A stretch of 64,000 nt of DNA, taken from positions 1 through 64,000 of the forward strand of contig JADKIQ010000019.1 in assembly GCA_016721245.1 (NCBI GenBank). The letters are read 5' to 3'. How positions within the stretch are numbered: position 1 is the first letter of the stretch; the number at the start of each line of letters is the position of its first letter. Under the pieces are notes generated by a model. That model was not told the origin of the DNA and did not search any database. It saw only the letters and a list, made by a program, of their open reading frames with translations. Below, piece by piece: positions 10,181-18,725 of this stretch. The translations under genes and the position numbers were made by a program. The stretch comes from Sphingobacteriales bacterium (GTDB taxonomy: Bacteria; Bacteroidota; Bacteroidia; Chitinophagales; JADIYW01).

Positions 10181-10228
10181 AAAGAAAATTTTACAATAGA
10201 TTTTCCAAAATCCACACTATCTTTAAAT

Positions 10229-10807
10229 ATGTTCTTCTTAAAAATAGTAGCAGCTTGGATAGCTTATTTTGCCGTACACAGCATATTGGCTGCTGATACG
10301 GTGAAAGAGAAATTCCGTTTGCAATTTCCAGTTCTATTTCCGTATTACAGAATCATCTATAATTTTATCGCTATTGCTGGATTGCTGTTCCTGGCATTCG
10401 CCTCGTTTCAGGATAGTAATTCTTTAATACAACAATCATTTTGGATAAAATCCATTGGTTTATTTTTTCTGCTGCTCGGAGTGGTAATGCTGGTGGTGGC
10501 ATTCGCAAGCTTTAATGTAAAAGAATTTTTAGGTTTGAAAAAGGAAGAACATCATCCTGATACAAAGCTTGTCACCAAAGGCGTTTACAGATACGTGCGG
10601 CACCCTTTATACACAGGTGTTTTTCTTATATTGCCCGGTGTTTTTTTGTTGCGCCCTACGCTCAGTATTTTATTGTTTGTGTTCATTACAGCCATCTATA
10701 TAGAAATCGGCAGCAGGCTCGAAGAACAGAAATTAATCAAGATTTTTGGGAAGGATTATATACAATACAGTAAATCCGTAAGGAGGTATTTTCCTTTTAT
10801 TTATTAA
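10229..10807 (+). CDS. Membrane methyltransferase, ICMT/PEMT-like family
   Basis: A 192-residue integral membrane protein, start ATG at 10229 (MFFLKIVAAWIAYF). About five hydrophobic segments. The C-terminal half carries the signature of isoprenylcysteine carboxyl methyltransferase and phospholipid methyltransferase-like proteins: KGVYRYVRHPLYTGVFL (residues about 117-133), with the conserved RHP-Y, then a Glu-rich segment EIGSRLEEQKLIKIFGKDY where the EE pair contacts S-adenosylmethionine. The N-terminal half resembles NnrU-type proteins. The substrate is unknown; a lipid or membrane protein thiol is likely from the family. Its stop overlaps the stop of the convergent DnaJ gene. A longer in-frame start at 10133 is rejected because it translates a hairpin. 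Confidence 0.75.
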   Translation: MFFLKIVAAWIAYFAVHSILAADTVKEKFRLQFPVLFPYYRIIYNFIAIAGLLFLAFASFQDSNSLIQQSFWIKSIGLFFLLLGVVMLVVAFASFNVKEFLGLKKEEHHPDTKLVTKGVYRYVRHPLYTGVFLILPGVFLLRPTLSILLFVFITAIYIEIGSRLEEQKLIKIFGKDYIQYSKSVRRYFPFIY

Positions 10808-11247
10808 GCCATCTCTACATTACTTAGCTTTCTGAACGAAAACTCATTGTAGATATGACGTTTGGCAAAACGTGCAGGTGAATCGGAATTTACCAGTTTG
10901 ATGTAGGTGTTTTTCGGTACGTTGAAAAATTCATAACTGCTGCCATTCAAAAAAGTGATTTCTAAAACCAGTCCTTTCCATTGGTAGTCGCTGATATTGG
11001 AAGCCATGATGGTTTCTTTAAATTCCGGCATTAAGGCTTCAATGGTTTCCGGTGCTATGCTTACTAAAAAATGATACGCTTCAATCATCTCACGGCTTTT
11101 TTCTTCAGCATTTGCTTTTTCCGTTTCATCCTGAAATTTGTCAGGATGGTAGGCTTTCATAAAATTACGGTAAGTAGTTTTTAAGTCAGCTAAAGTTGAA
11201 ACCGGAGTGGCTTCAAATAATTTGCGGTAGTCGTTGATTTTTTTCAT
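10804..11247 (-). CDS. DnaJ-domain and KTSC-domain protein
   Basis: A 147-residue cytoplasmic protein. Residues about 5-65 form a J-domain with the diagnostic HPD at 34-36 (MKAYHPDKF), which in the family stimulates Hsp70 ATPase. Residues about 80-140 resemble a KTSC domain: SNISDYQWKGLVLEITFLNGSSYEFFNVP, then FAKRHIYNEFSFRKL; this small domain is found in some lysyl-tRNA synthetases and phage proteins and may bind nucleic acid. The fusion is recurrent in Bacteroidota. Its client is unknown. The stop codon overlaps that of the gene at 10229 by four bases. Confidence 0.8.
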   Translation of the reverse strand: MKKINDYRKLFEATPVSTLADLKTTYRNFMKAYHPDKFQDETEKANAEEKSREMIEAYHFLVSIAPETIEALMPEFKETIMASNISDYQWKGLVLEITFLNGSSYEFFNVPKNTYIKLVNSDSPARFAKRHIYNEFSFRKLSNVEMA

Positions 11248-11352
11248 TTTTTAAAATAAGACTGCAAAGATAAGGCTAAGTGTCTGTATTCTATGTGCTT
11301 ATAAAATATCTTAATATTATCAAAAGTGACATTTTGTTTGTTTTTAGAGAAA

Positions 11353-11398
11353 CGACTTTGTGAACTTTGCGTAAATCACTGTGAACTTTGCGGTTTAA
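11353..11398. repeat. Half copy of the CTTTGCGGTTAA intergenic repeat
   Basis: Direct repeats of the form ACTTTGTGAACTTTGCG occur twice between 11353 and 11392 and end in CGGTTTAA. The same words make up the right arm of the complete palindrome at 14649-14737. It lies immediately after the stop codon of the minus-strand S4 gene, so it is in that gene's 3' region. Confidence 0.6.
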
Positions 11399-11400
11399 AA

Positions 11401-11607
11401 TTAAACCAGCTTCACTTTATTCCCGTCAAACTCGACAACAGTGCCTTTTGTCAGCTTATTTCGTTTGCGCAATTCCTTTTGTCCGTTCACTTTCACCATA
11501 CCATCTTCAATGACCGCATTCGCCTGTGCGCCACTCTCGCACCAGTTTAGCGCTTTCAGCAACTGGTTCAGTAAAATCATGTCGCCGTGTATCTCAAAAG
11601 TTTCCAT
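11401..11607 (-). CDS. Small S4-domain RNA-binding protein (YbcJ-like)
   Basis: A 68-residue protein consisting of a single S4 fold: LLNQLLKALNWCESGAQANAVIEDGMVKVNG is the helix-turn-strand core that grips structured RNA, followed by LRKRNKLTKGTVVEF. Size and order match the YbcJ/RNA-binding S4 family, thought to bind rRNA or tRNA. It is divergent from the peptidylprolyl isomerase, 44 bases away. Its 3' end meets an intergenic repeat. Confidence 0.85.
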   Translation of the reverse strand: METFEIHGDMILLNQLLKALNWCESGAQANAVIEDGMVKVNGQKELRKRNKLTKGTVVEFDGNKVKLV

Positions 11608-11651
11608 ATGCAGCTTTATTTGTACTTTTATTCATCAAAAGTAAGCATATT

Positions 11652-12311
11652 ATGCAAAAAGCCTGTACCATTTTATTGTTCTGTCTGTCGTTTTCAATGT
11701 CAAACGCACAAACCTATAAAGCAAAAATCATCACGAATTATGGAAACATCACGGTGGTTTTGTTTGATGCGACACCCAAACACCGCGATAATTTCGTTAA
11801 GCTGGTGAAAGAAAAATTTTACGATAGTTTATTGTTTCACCGGGTGATAAAAGGTTTTGTGATACAAGGCGGCGACCCGACTTCCAAGGCGGCTTCCGAT
11901 ACAGCATTATTAGGTGAAGGTGATTTGGGCTATACGATTCCTGCAGAATTTGATACAGCCATCTTTCATAAAAGAGGCATGCTGGCACAAGCACGCGACG
12001 ACAATCCGCAGAAAGCATCCTCGGCTTGTCAGTTTTATATCGTGCAGGGAAAAATTGCAGATGATTCTTCTTTTGCAAAAGCAAAACGCAGAAGAGGGTA
12101 TGAAATTCCTGAACACCATAAACAAGTTTACCGTACAGTTGGCGGCATTCCATGGCTGGATATGGGTTACACTATTTATGGCGAAGTCATTAAAGGAATG
12201 GATGTGGTAGATAAGATTGCCGCAGTAAAAACCGATAAAAATGACCGCCCGCTGCAGCAAGTCCGTATTAAAACAATTCAACTAATTGAAAAGAGAAAGG
12301 GTAAGCGATAA
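11652..12311 (+). CDS. Exported cyclophilin-type peptidylprolyl isomerase
   Basis: A 219-residue prolyl cis-trans isomerase, start ATG 11652 with a signal peptide (MQKACTILLFCLSFSMSNAQ), so it acts in the periplasm. The cyclophilin domain covers nearly all the rest: NYGNITVVLFDATPKH, then FYDSLLFHRVIKGFVIQGGDP holding the catalytic Arg (FHR) and the GFVIQGGD active-site motif, and CQFYIVQG. A loop near residues 145-175 (RRRGYEIPEHHKQVYRTVGG) is an insertion seen in Bacteroidota cyclophilins. It likely helps fold envelope proteins. The longer frame starting at 11526 overlaps the S4 gene and is rejected. Confidence 0.93.
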   Translation: MQKACTILLFCLSFSMSNAQTYKAKIITNYGNITVVLFDATPKHRDNFVKLVKEKFYDSLLFHRVIKGFVIQGGDPTSKAASDTALLGEGDLGYTIPAEFDTAIFHKRGMLAQARDDNPQKASSACQFYIVQGKIADDSSFAKAKRRRGYEIPEHHKQVYRTVGGIPWLDMGYTIYGEVIKGMDVVDKIAAVKTDKNDRPLQQVRIKTIQLIEKRKGKR

Positions 12312-12323
12312 GAACGTAGTGAT

Positions 12324-13631
12324 TTAATTCTTCACAAACGGCTTCACCGCCTGTTGTTCTTCATTCTGTAATGAAAGGATATATTGTCCGGCACTCAGCT
12401 CAGAAACATCAATGGAATGATTATAAGTATCATCTTCCAAAACAGTTTGTCCGTAAAGATTCACGATGCTGAAATGTGTTCTTCCATTCGAGGAGAAACC
12501 GCTGAAGGAAATGAAATTATTGGTAGGATTCGGAAAGAGTTTGCAATCGGAAATTGTTCTTCTTTGTTCCAGAGAAGTGAGGGTACAGGCATCGCTCAGT
12601 TTATTGATATAACTCCAGACCAGCGTATCGTAAGTCGTCACGGCATCACCATCATAAGCCGCTTCCCCCATACGTATCACCACTAATTTCTGACTGGGTA
12701 CCACATAGATTTTCTGATCATTTTTTCCTAAGGCACAGTACAAATCAGCCGGGGCGTTTGGAATCAGGTTAACAGGAAATACAATCTGCGAATACGGCAC
12801 CATTGCCGAACCTTTTCCATTCAGCCACCATAAATAACCGTACGATTTGTTGAAGTTTTGCGACGTGTTGGTCATAGCGCGGAAATACGATGTGTCTTTT
12901 AAAACCGTGTCACTTTGCCAAATACCCTTGTTTAAAGCGAGTAAACCGTAACGTGCCATATCGCGGGCTTTGCTGTAATAAACACTTTGAAACCAGGCGC
13001 CGCTCATGCCTGTTTTACTGCCGATGTAGGAGTTGGTGGCAGCTGTGTAGTTTTGTGCCGCTACGGTGCTCACCACATCTTCCAGTTTTCTGTATGCACC
13101 CGTATGGTACGACCAGCGCGTGCCGGCATCTGCCTTGTATTGCAGGCAGGCTGCATTCTGACTCAGGTTGTCGCAGGGCAAGGTCGGTTCATCATTCATG
13201 CCACCCGTCATGCACAGCAGATTTTTTATCGTGATGAGTTTTTCCTTTTGCGGTGTTTCACTCGTCCAGCCCACACCCAGGTATTTGGAAACAGAATCAT
13301 TGATGTTTAATAAACCTTTTTGCTGTGCAATGCCGACCATCATGGCGGTTAAACTTTTGCCCGCACTGGCCCAGTAGTGAATAGAATCTTGCGTAAAGGT
13401 GCCGAAATATTTTTCCAGCACTATCTTCCCGTCTTTCAATACGATGAAAGCATCGGTTTTTGTGCTTTGTAAGAAATTATAGAGAGAATCAATTCTCGCC
13501 GGGCACCAGCCCAGGCGATTAGGGGAGATGGTATCCCAGGTAGTACCTGTTTTGGGCGGAAAGTACAGAGACTGCGCCTTTATTTCGGTAAGAATAAGAA
13601 GAAATAAAATAAGGGTCAGTACATTCCTCAT
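12324..13631 (-). CDS. Secreted serine hydrolase (beta-lactamase family) with T9SS sorting domain
   Basis: A 435-residue exported protein. A signal peptide (MRNVLTLILFLLILTEIKAQ) is followed by a class C beta-lactamase/penicillin-binding-like domain. The nucleophile motif SAGK is at residues 89-92 (Ser89, Lys92), in the context HYWASAGKSLTAMMVG; YHTGAY is the likely YxN-equivalent tyrosine. The last 70 residues (LFPNPTNNFISFSGF ... LYGQTVLED ... LSAGQYILSL) are a type A C-terminal T9SS sorting domain, so the enzyme should cross the outer membrane through T9SS and be attached or released. The substrate is unknown; esterase or peptidase activity is as likely as beta-lactamase. A PorT-like T9SS gene lies at 50538. 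Confidence 0.9.
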   Translation of the reverse strand: MRNVLTLILFLLILTEIKAQSLYFPPKTGTTWDTISPNRLGWCPARIDSLYNFLQSTKTDAFIVLKDGKIVLEKYFGTFTQDSIHYWASAGKSLTAMMVGIAQQKGLLNINDSVSKYLGVGWTSETPQKEKLITIKNLLCMTGGMNDEPTLPCDNLSQNAACLQYKADAGTRWSYHTGAYRKLEDVVSTVAAQNYTAATNSYIGSKTGMSGAWFQSVYYSKARDMARYGLLALNKGIWQSDTVLKDTSYFRAMTNTSQNFNKSYGYLWWLNGKGSAMVPYSQIVFPVNLIPNAPADLYCALGKNDQKIYVVPSQKLVVIRMGEAAYDGDAVTTYDTLVWSYINKLSDACTLTSLEQRRTISDCKLFPNPTNNFISFSGFSSNGRTHFSIVNLYGQTVLEDDTYNHSIDVSELSAGQYILSLQNEEQQAVKPFVKN

Positions 13632-13681
13632 AAACGGCGGTTTTGCTTTAGACTACAAATTAATTAAAAAGTTTAAAAGAA

Positions 13682-13714
13682 ACAGGCTATTCTCTCTAAG
13701 AAAGAATAGCCTGT
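13682..13714 (-). terminator. Intrinsic terminator of the DUF4476 gene
   Basis: A perfect 12-base stem (ACAGGCTATTCT at 13682-13693 with AGAATAGCCTGT at 13703-13714) and a 9-base loop. Read on the minus strand it is followed by TTTCTTTT, 28 bases after the stop of the gene at 13742. No T-run follows on the plus strand. Confidence 0.8.
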
Positions 13715-13741
13715 AAACGCCCGACGACTTAATTTAGTATG

Positions 13742-14599
13742 TTATTTTGAGTTAATGTATTTATCCAGTTGGGTACTGTAGTTATTAAAGGTGAAGTCAT
13801 TATACAAAGTGTAGTAATTGTTTTTGTCGATGGTTCTGTCGTAAGCATATTTAGCCATTTCCAGCTTGTTTTGCTCAAAGGTAAACTGCTGCAGTAATTG
13901 ATGTACCTGACTGGTTTTTACCTGTACATTTTTAAGAGCCGTTCTGGCCACTTCCAGCATTTTGTCTTCAAAGGTCACATTTTTCATGGTTTGAATCAGT
14001 GTCTGTAAGCTGGCATCATCCATCAGGTTACCGTTTCCGTAGCCATAGTTGCCACCACCATAAGGATAGTTATTCGGGTAATTGTTCGGATAGTTGTTCG
14101 GGTAACCATTCGGATAATTGTTGTTGTACGGATAATTGTTGTTCCATCCGCCATTTCCATAGCCGTTATTGCAGGTAGTTCCGTGTCCCGGTTTAGGAGG
14201 CTTAGGGCAGGAAGGTATTGGTGTTCCGCAGGTAGGCTGATTATTCTGATTCGTAATCAGGTTATCGATATACCAGGAGCTTTGCACAAATGGCAATTTA
14301 GCGATAATTCTCAAACCCGAATATCTGTCTAATTCCGCCACTGTTCTGTATCCATCAGTAATAGCTACCGGCTGATCAAATAAAGTTCTTCCGTTAAATC
14401 CGTTTTCATATACTTTGAGGTTGTAATTGCCGGGATACAAATCGAAGAAACGAAAAGTGTTGGTGGATGAAGTAATAATCTGATTGTTCAGACTAACCGT
14501 GTAATTTCCATTTGAATTTATTTTTACGAAAAATTCGGCGGCAGCAAATAACTGACTGACCATTAAAATGGAAAAAGCGAGTGTAAAGATTTTCTTCAT
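13742..14599 (-). CDS. Secreted DUF4476 protein with Asn-Tyr-Pro repeats
   Basis: A 285-residue exported protein, start at 14599 (MKKIFTLAFSILMVSQLFAA signal peptide). Residues about 25-115 form a beta domain (FVKINSNGNYTVSLNNQ ... LYPGNYNLKVYENG) like those preceding DUF4476. A linker at about 130-195 is very rich in Gly, Asn, Tyr and Pro, with tandem NNYP units (YPNNYPNNYPNNYPYGGG). The C-terminal 85 residues (DDASLQTLIQTMKNVTFEDKM ...) are the DUF4476 helical domain. Function is unknown; cell-surface structural roles have been suggested for similar linkers. The hairpin after its stop terminates it. An upstream extension to 14767 crosses a repeat and is rejected. Confidence 0.85.
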   Translation of the reverse strand: MKKIFTLAFSILMVSQLFAAAEFFVKINSNGNYTVSLNNQIITSSTNTFRFFDLYPGNYNLKVYENGFNGRTLFDQPVAITDGYRTVAELDRYSGLRIIAKLPFVQSSWYIDNLITNQNNQPTCGTPIPSCPKPPKPGHGTTCNNGYGNGGWNNNYPYNNNYPNGYPNNYPNNYPNNYPYGGGNYGYGNGNLMDDASLQTLIQTMKNVTFEDKMLEVARTALKNVQVKTSQVHQLLQQFTFEQNKLEMAKYAYDRTIDKNNYYTLYNDFTFNNYSTQLDKYINSK

Positions 14600-14648
14600 A
14601 TAAAATAATTTTATTGAAAACCGTAATACAATCGCCGTGCCAAAAAAA

Positions 14649-14737
14649 TTAACCGCAAAGTTCACAGAGAAAACCCGCAAAGATATGAAGTCTTTCTTTG
14701 TAAACTTTGCGAAAAACTTTGTGAGCTTTGCGGTTAA
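14649..14737. repeat. Complete intergenic palindromic element (TTAACCGCAAAG arms)
   Basis: An 89-base element with perfect 12-base terminal inverted arms (TTAACCGCAAAG at 14649-14660; CTTTGCGGTTAA at 14726-14737) and a middle made of further CGCAAAG/CTTTGCG words in both orientations. It lies between the start of the DUF4476 gene and the stop of the VOC gene. A half copy is at 11353-11398. The structure suggests a dispersed non-autonomous or REP-like repeat. Confidence 0.7.
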
Positions 14738-14741
14738 GAAA

Positions 14742-15110
14742 TTATATAGAAGTAATCCACCAAACATTACCGAAAACGTCTTTTACGCCGCAGGTTCTGC
14801 CATAGGGCTGGTCAGATAATTCCATAACAGAAGTACAACCTAATTCCAATGCTTTTGCATAAGAAAAATCCGCATTGTTTACATAAATAAATAAACTGGC
14901 AGTAAGTGGTTCCCATTCACCACTTGCTTCGCCGCACATAATAGTGGCATTGCCTATTTTTAATTCTGCATGCATTAAAGCCTTTTCATTATGCATTTGT
15001 TTGTTTATAATTTCTGCATCAAATAAATTTTGCATAAAATCTAAGAAGTCCAACCCTTTACTAACTAATAAGTAAGGGATGACGGTTTGATATTGTGTTG
15101 GAATCGGCAT
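14742..15110 (-). CDS. VOC-family (glyoxalase/PhnB-like) protein
   Basis: A 122-residue single-domain protein of the vicinal oxygen chelate superfamily. Typical features: TVIPYLLVSKGLDFLDFM at the start, HAELKIGNATIMCGEA in the first beta-alpha-beta module, and QPYGRTCGVKDVFGNVWWIT at the end, as in PhnB-like proteins. Metal ligands and substrate cannot be decided from the sequence. It lies 10 bases downstream of the dnaE stop on the same strand and may be transcribed with dnaE. Confidence 0.82.
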   Translation of the reverse strand: MPIPTQYQTVIPYLLVSKGLDFLDFMQNLFDAEIINKQMHNEKALMHAELKIGNATIMCGEASGEWEPLTASLFIYVNNADFSYAKALELGCTSVMELSDQPYGRTCGVKDVFGNVWWITSI

Positions 15111-15120
15111 AACTGTTTTT

Positions 15121-18100
15121 TTAAATAATTAATTTCACTGCAATATCCGGAATTGCACTTAGCAAATAAAATAAATCTTTTGTGATACGCACACCCGTTT
15201 TTCCGGATTGAAAAGTAAGTGGCTGTTCATTGTCGTCGTACAAATAAATGGTAAATGGTTTTTTCCCCTGATGTTTGGAAACGATTTTATAAATTCTGTC
15301 AACGGTTGTTTCGTCTAAGTTTTTATAATGCAGCATGAGTCGAACGCCTCTGCAGTATTTTTCCAGCACGTCCTGCAAAAACTCCATCTGGCTCACTTTC
15401 AATTCATACTTTTCCCGGTCGCGGTAACTTTGTTTATAAAAGCCTTTTATTAATAATCTGTTTCCCTGGTCTAAAAAAGCAAGATATTTATTGTAGTCTT
15501 CACTAAAGAATGCAAATTCCATCGTGCTGTCTAAATCCTCCATCACTACAATTGCCCATGGTCGCCCGTTTTTATCCATGCGTTTATTGACACTGGACAC
15601 CATACAGGCCACACTTACTTCTTTATCTCTGAACCGTTCAATATCATCGAAAGTGGTATTGGTATAATTTTTTATTTCCAGCTCAAAATCATCGAGCGGA
15701 TGCCCCGAAATATAAATACCGGTTACTTCCTTTTCTTTTTGCAGTTTTTCAAAAGACTGCCATGGATTGGTATTCGGAATTTCAGGTTCAGGAATTTCTG
15801 CATCTGCTGTATCGCCAAATAAAGAAAAAGCGGTGGAGGCACTTTGTTCTTTTACGTTATTGCCGAAACGAATGGCTAATTCTATAAAAGAAGAATCGTC
15901 TTTGTACTTATAAAAATATTGCGCGCGATGGGTATTCGGAAAACTATCGAATGCACCTGCCTGAGCCAGAGACTCAATATTTTTTTTGTTAACAGAACGG
16001 GAGTTTACACGTTTTGTTAAATCAAAAATATTTTTGAAGTGACCGCCTTTTTCCCGTTCAATTAAAATATCTGTAACGGCTGCTTCACCCACGCCTTTTA
16101 TAGCAGAAAGTGCAAAACGGATTTCACCCGCTTTATTTACAGAGAAACGCACATCGCTTTCATTGATATCAGGACCAAGCGTTGGTAGCTGCATTCTGCG
16201 GCATTCACTTAAAAAGAAATTGATTTGCTTGATATCACTCATATTATGCGATAAGACAGAAGCCATATATTCTGCCGGATAATGCGCTTTTAAGTAAGCT
16301 GTCTGGAAGGCAACAAAGGCATAGCAGGTAGAGTGTGATTTGTTGAATGCATACGAGGCAAATTTTTCCCAGTCAACCCAGATTTTCTCACATATTTTCG
16401 GATCCAGATTGTTTTTCTGGCAACCTTCAATAAACATGGGTTTCAGAGAGTCGAGCTTTGCTCTGTCTTTTTTACCCATCGCTTTTCGCAGCTCATCTGC
16501 TTTCCCTTTAGTAAAACCAGCCAGTTTCTGCGAAAGCAACATCACCTGCTCCTGATACACGGTGATGCCATATGTTTCCTCCAACAGGTCTTTCATTTCC
16601 GGTAAGTCGTAGGTTACTACTTCTTTTCCGTTTTTACGCGCAGCAAAACTTGGAATATAATCCATTGGACCGGGGCGATACAAGGCATTCATCGCAATTA
16701 AGTCATCAAATTTATCCGGTTTTAAATCGCGGAGGTATTTTTGCATACCGGCACTTTCAAACTGGAAGGTACCGATGGTGTCGCCTTTCTGGTAGAGCTC
16801 AAATGTTTTTTTATCGTCTAAGGGAATAGTATCTAAATCAATTTTTATTCCGTGGATTTTTTCTATTAATCGCAAGGCATCGCGCAGAATCGTTAAGGTT
16901 TTTAGCCCTAAAAAATCCATCTTCAGCATGCCCGCAGATTCAATGATACTGCCGTCAAATTGAGTAACTAATAAATCCGCATCTTTGGCAGTGCATACCG
17001 GAACATAGTTGACAATATCATCCGGCGCAATGATTACTGCTGAAGCATGAATACCTCTGTTGCGTATCGAGCCTTCCAGATCTTCTGCCAGTTTTAAGGT
17101 GCGTTCCTGCATTTGTCCGTTGTGGCGGAAATTGCGCAACTCTTCCACTTCTTTAAATGCTTCCGCTAAGGTTACTTTCGGTCGCTCCGGCACCAGCTTC
17201 GACATTTTATCGGTATCGGATAAGGGAACCTTTAAAACACGCCCAACATCTTTGATAGAACTCTTGGCAGCCATAGTACCATAGGTGATGATTTGTGCTA
17301 CTTGGTTCTTTCCGTATTTATCAATCACATAATCGATTACTTTTTGTCTGCCTTCGTCGTCAAAGTCGATATCGATATCCGGCATGGAAATACGATCAGG
17401 ATTCAGGAAACGCTCAAAGAGTAAATTGTATTTTATCGGATCCACATTGGTAATACCGATGGCATAGGCAACGGCAGAACCTGCTGCAGAACCACGGCCG
17501 GGACCGATAGAAACACCCAGTTTTTTCCCTTCATTGATGAAATCCTGTACGATTAAGAAATAACCGGGGAATCCCATGTGCTGAATGGTTTTCAACTCAA
17601 AGTCGAGACGTTCGATAATATCAATCGGTAAAATTTCACCCCAGCGTCTGCGGGCGCCATCGAAAGTTAAGAATTTCAAATAATCATCCTGATTGGTAAA
17701 ACCAACGGGAAGTTTAAATGCCGGTAACAATATATCGCGTTGCAAATTCAGTGACTGCACTTTCTCTGCAATCTCCAGTGTGTTTTCAATGGCAAAGGGA
17801 ACATCCTTAAAGAGTTCCTTCATTTCATATTGCGTCTTGAAAAAGAATTTATCATTCGGGAATTTAAATCTGTCCGGGTCGGTGAAATCCTTGCCGGTTT
17901 GCAGACATAATAAAATGTCATGCGCCTCGCTGTCTTTCTGGTCCACATAATGAGAATCGTTAGTCGCAATTACTTTTACCTTGTGTTTTTCTGCAATTTT
18001 AAGTAATTCCTGATTGATGCGCTCCTGACTCCATCCGGTACTGTCCAAATCATAAATATCATGACGCTGTAATTCTATGTAATAATCCTCGCCGAAAATA

Positions 18101-18597
18101 TCCAGCCATTCCAGAAACACCTTTTCTGCCGCTTCCGGACCTTTGTGTATCATGGTTTGCGGTACTTCTGCACCCACACAGCATGTTGTTGCGATAATAC
18201 CTTCACTGTGCTGTTTAATCAGTTCTCTGTCTACACGCGGGAAATCCATATAGATGCCATCGATAAAACCGAGCGATACGATTTTCATCAGATTTTTATA
18301 TCCGATTTCATTTTTTGCCATCAGCAGCTGATGATAGCGTTTGTCTTTATTTTCGCGGGTGAATTTTTTATTAAAGCGATCTTCCACCACATATACTTCG
18401 CAGCCTAAAATGGGTTTTACACCGTGTTTTTTACAGGCGGCAAAAAACTTAAAAGCCCCAAACATATTTCCATGGTCGGTAATGGCAACCGCAGGCATGT
18501 TGTCCGCCTTGGCTTTTTTTACCATGGCATCCACATCTGCTGCACCATCTAAAAGTGAATATTGCGTATGACAATGAAGAGGAGCGAAATCGCACAT
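15121..18597 (-). CDS. dnaE: DNA polymerase III alpha subunit
   Basis: The replicative DNA polymerase catalytic subunit, 1158 residues, normal for DnaE1. The N-terminal PHP domain starts immediately (APLHCHTQYSLLDGA, TDHGNMFG near residues 40-47). GPGRGSAAGS at 365-374 and PDIDIDFDDEGR at 406-417 hold the catalytic aspartates of the C-family palm. The beta-clamp and OB-fold parts follow, with VTGIYISGHPLDDFELEI leading into the OB domain. The frame is uninterrupted across 3.5 kb, showing that sequence quality is high here. It starts 128 bases downstream of the small membrane gene at 18726, without an obvious operator. Confidence 0.97.
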   Translation of the reverse strand: MCDFAPLHCHTQYSLLDGAADVDAMVKKAKADNMPAVAITDHGNMFGAFKFFAACKKHGVKPILGCEVYVVEDRFNKKFTRENKDKRYHQLLMAKNEIGYKNLMKIVSLGFIDGIYMDFPRVDRELIKQHSEGIIATTCCVGAEVPQTMIHKGPEAAEKVFLEWLDIFGEDYYIELQRHDIYDLDSTGWSQERINQELLKIAEKHKVKVIATNDSHYVDQKDSEAHDILLCLQTGKDFTDPDRFKFPNDKFFFKTQYEMKELFKDVPFAIENTLEIAEKVQSLNLQRDILLPAFKLPVGFTNQDDYLKFLTFDGARRRWGEILPIDIIERLDFELKTIQHMGFPGYFLIVQDFINEGKKLGVSIGPGRGSAAGSAVAYAIGITNVDPIKYNLLFERFLNPDRISMPDIDIDFDDEGRQKVIDYVIDKYGKNQVAQIITYGTMAAKSSIKDVGRVLKVPLSDTDKMSKLVPERPKVTLAEAFKEVEELRNFRHNGQMQERTLKLAEDLEGSIRNRGIHASAVIIAPDDIVNYVPVCTAKDADLLVTQFDGSIIESAGMLKMDFLGLKTLTILRDALRLIEKIHGIKIDLDTIPLDDKKTFELYQKGDTIGTFQFESAGMQKYLRDLKPDKFDDLIAMNALYRPGPMDYIPSFAARKNGKEVVTYDLPEMKDLLEETYGITVYQEQVMLLSQKLAGFTKGKADELRKAMGKKDRAKLDSLKPMFIEGCQKNNLDPKICEKIWVDWEKFASYAFNKSHSTCYAFVAFQTAYLKAHYPAEYMASVLSHNMSDIKQINFFLSECRRMQLPTLGPDINESDVRFSVNKAGEIRFALSAIKGVGEAAVTDILIEREKGGHFKNIFDLTKRVNSRSVNKKNIESLAQAGAFDSFPNTHRAQYFYKYKDDSSFIELAIRFGNNVKEQSASTAFSLFGDTADAEIPEPEIPNTNPWQSFEKLQKEKEVTGIYISGHPLDDFELEIKNYTNTTFDDIERFRDKEVSVACMVSSVNKRMDKNGRPWAIVVMEDLDSTMEFAFFSEDYNKYLAFLDQGNRLLIKGFYKQSYRDREKYELKVSQMEFLQDVLEKYCRGVRLMLHYKNLDETTVDRIYKIVSKHQGKKPFTIYLYDDNEQPLTFQSGKTGVRITKDLFYLLSAIPDIAVKLII

Positions 18598-18725
18598 AGA
18601 TAGTTAAAATAAATTATTGTAAATGATAGTGAAATTACGACAGAAAAGCCGTCAAAACGGAATTGTAAGAAGATTTATTTTTCAACAAACATAACCCCTT
18701 GAAAGTTAAATCAAAAAAGGATGCT

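Larger units (their letters stand above)
9898..10228. other. Non-coding stretch with several inverted repeats
   Basis: About 330 bases without a credible gene. It holds a short hairpin AAACC/GGTTT at 10008-10023, an 11-base perfect inverted repeat (10052-10094) and a strong hairpin at 10156-10180; the last two are listed separately. An open frame runs back from the methyltransferase gene to 10133, but its extra N-terminus (KAFWLLFGSKSDKEN) is just the hairpin translated. Confidence 0.6.

Noticed and set aside
10133..10228. N-terminal extension of the membrane methyltransferase (KAFWLLFGSKSDKEN)
   Set aside because: It is the translation of an intergenic hairpin; the family's start is at 10229.
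11526..11651. Extended start of the cyclophilin gene
   Set aside because: It overlaps the S4 gene on the other strand, and the signal peptide begins at 11652.
12890..13310. Long plus-strand open frames with many Cys and Arg
   Set aside because: They are shadows of the serine hydrolase gene on the minus strand and show no motif.
14010..14130. Possible CRISPR-like repeat block
   Set aside because: The short tandem units encode Asn-Tyr-Pro repeats in frame and have no unique spacers.
14600..14767. Extended start of the DUF4476 gene
   Set aside because: It runs through the palindromic repeat, and a signal peptide begins at 14599.
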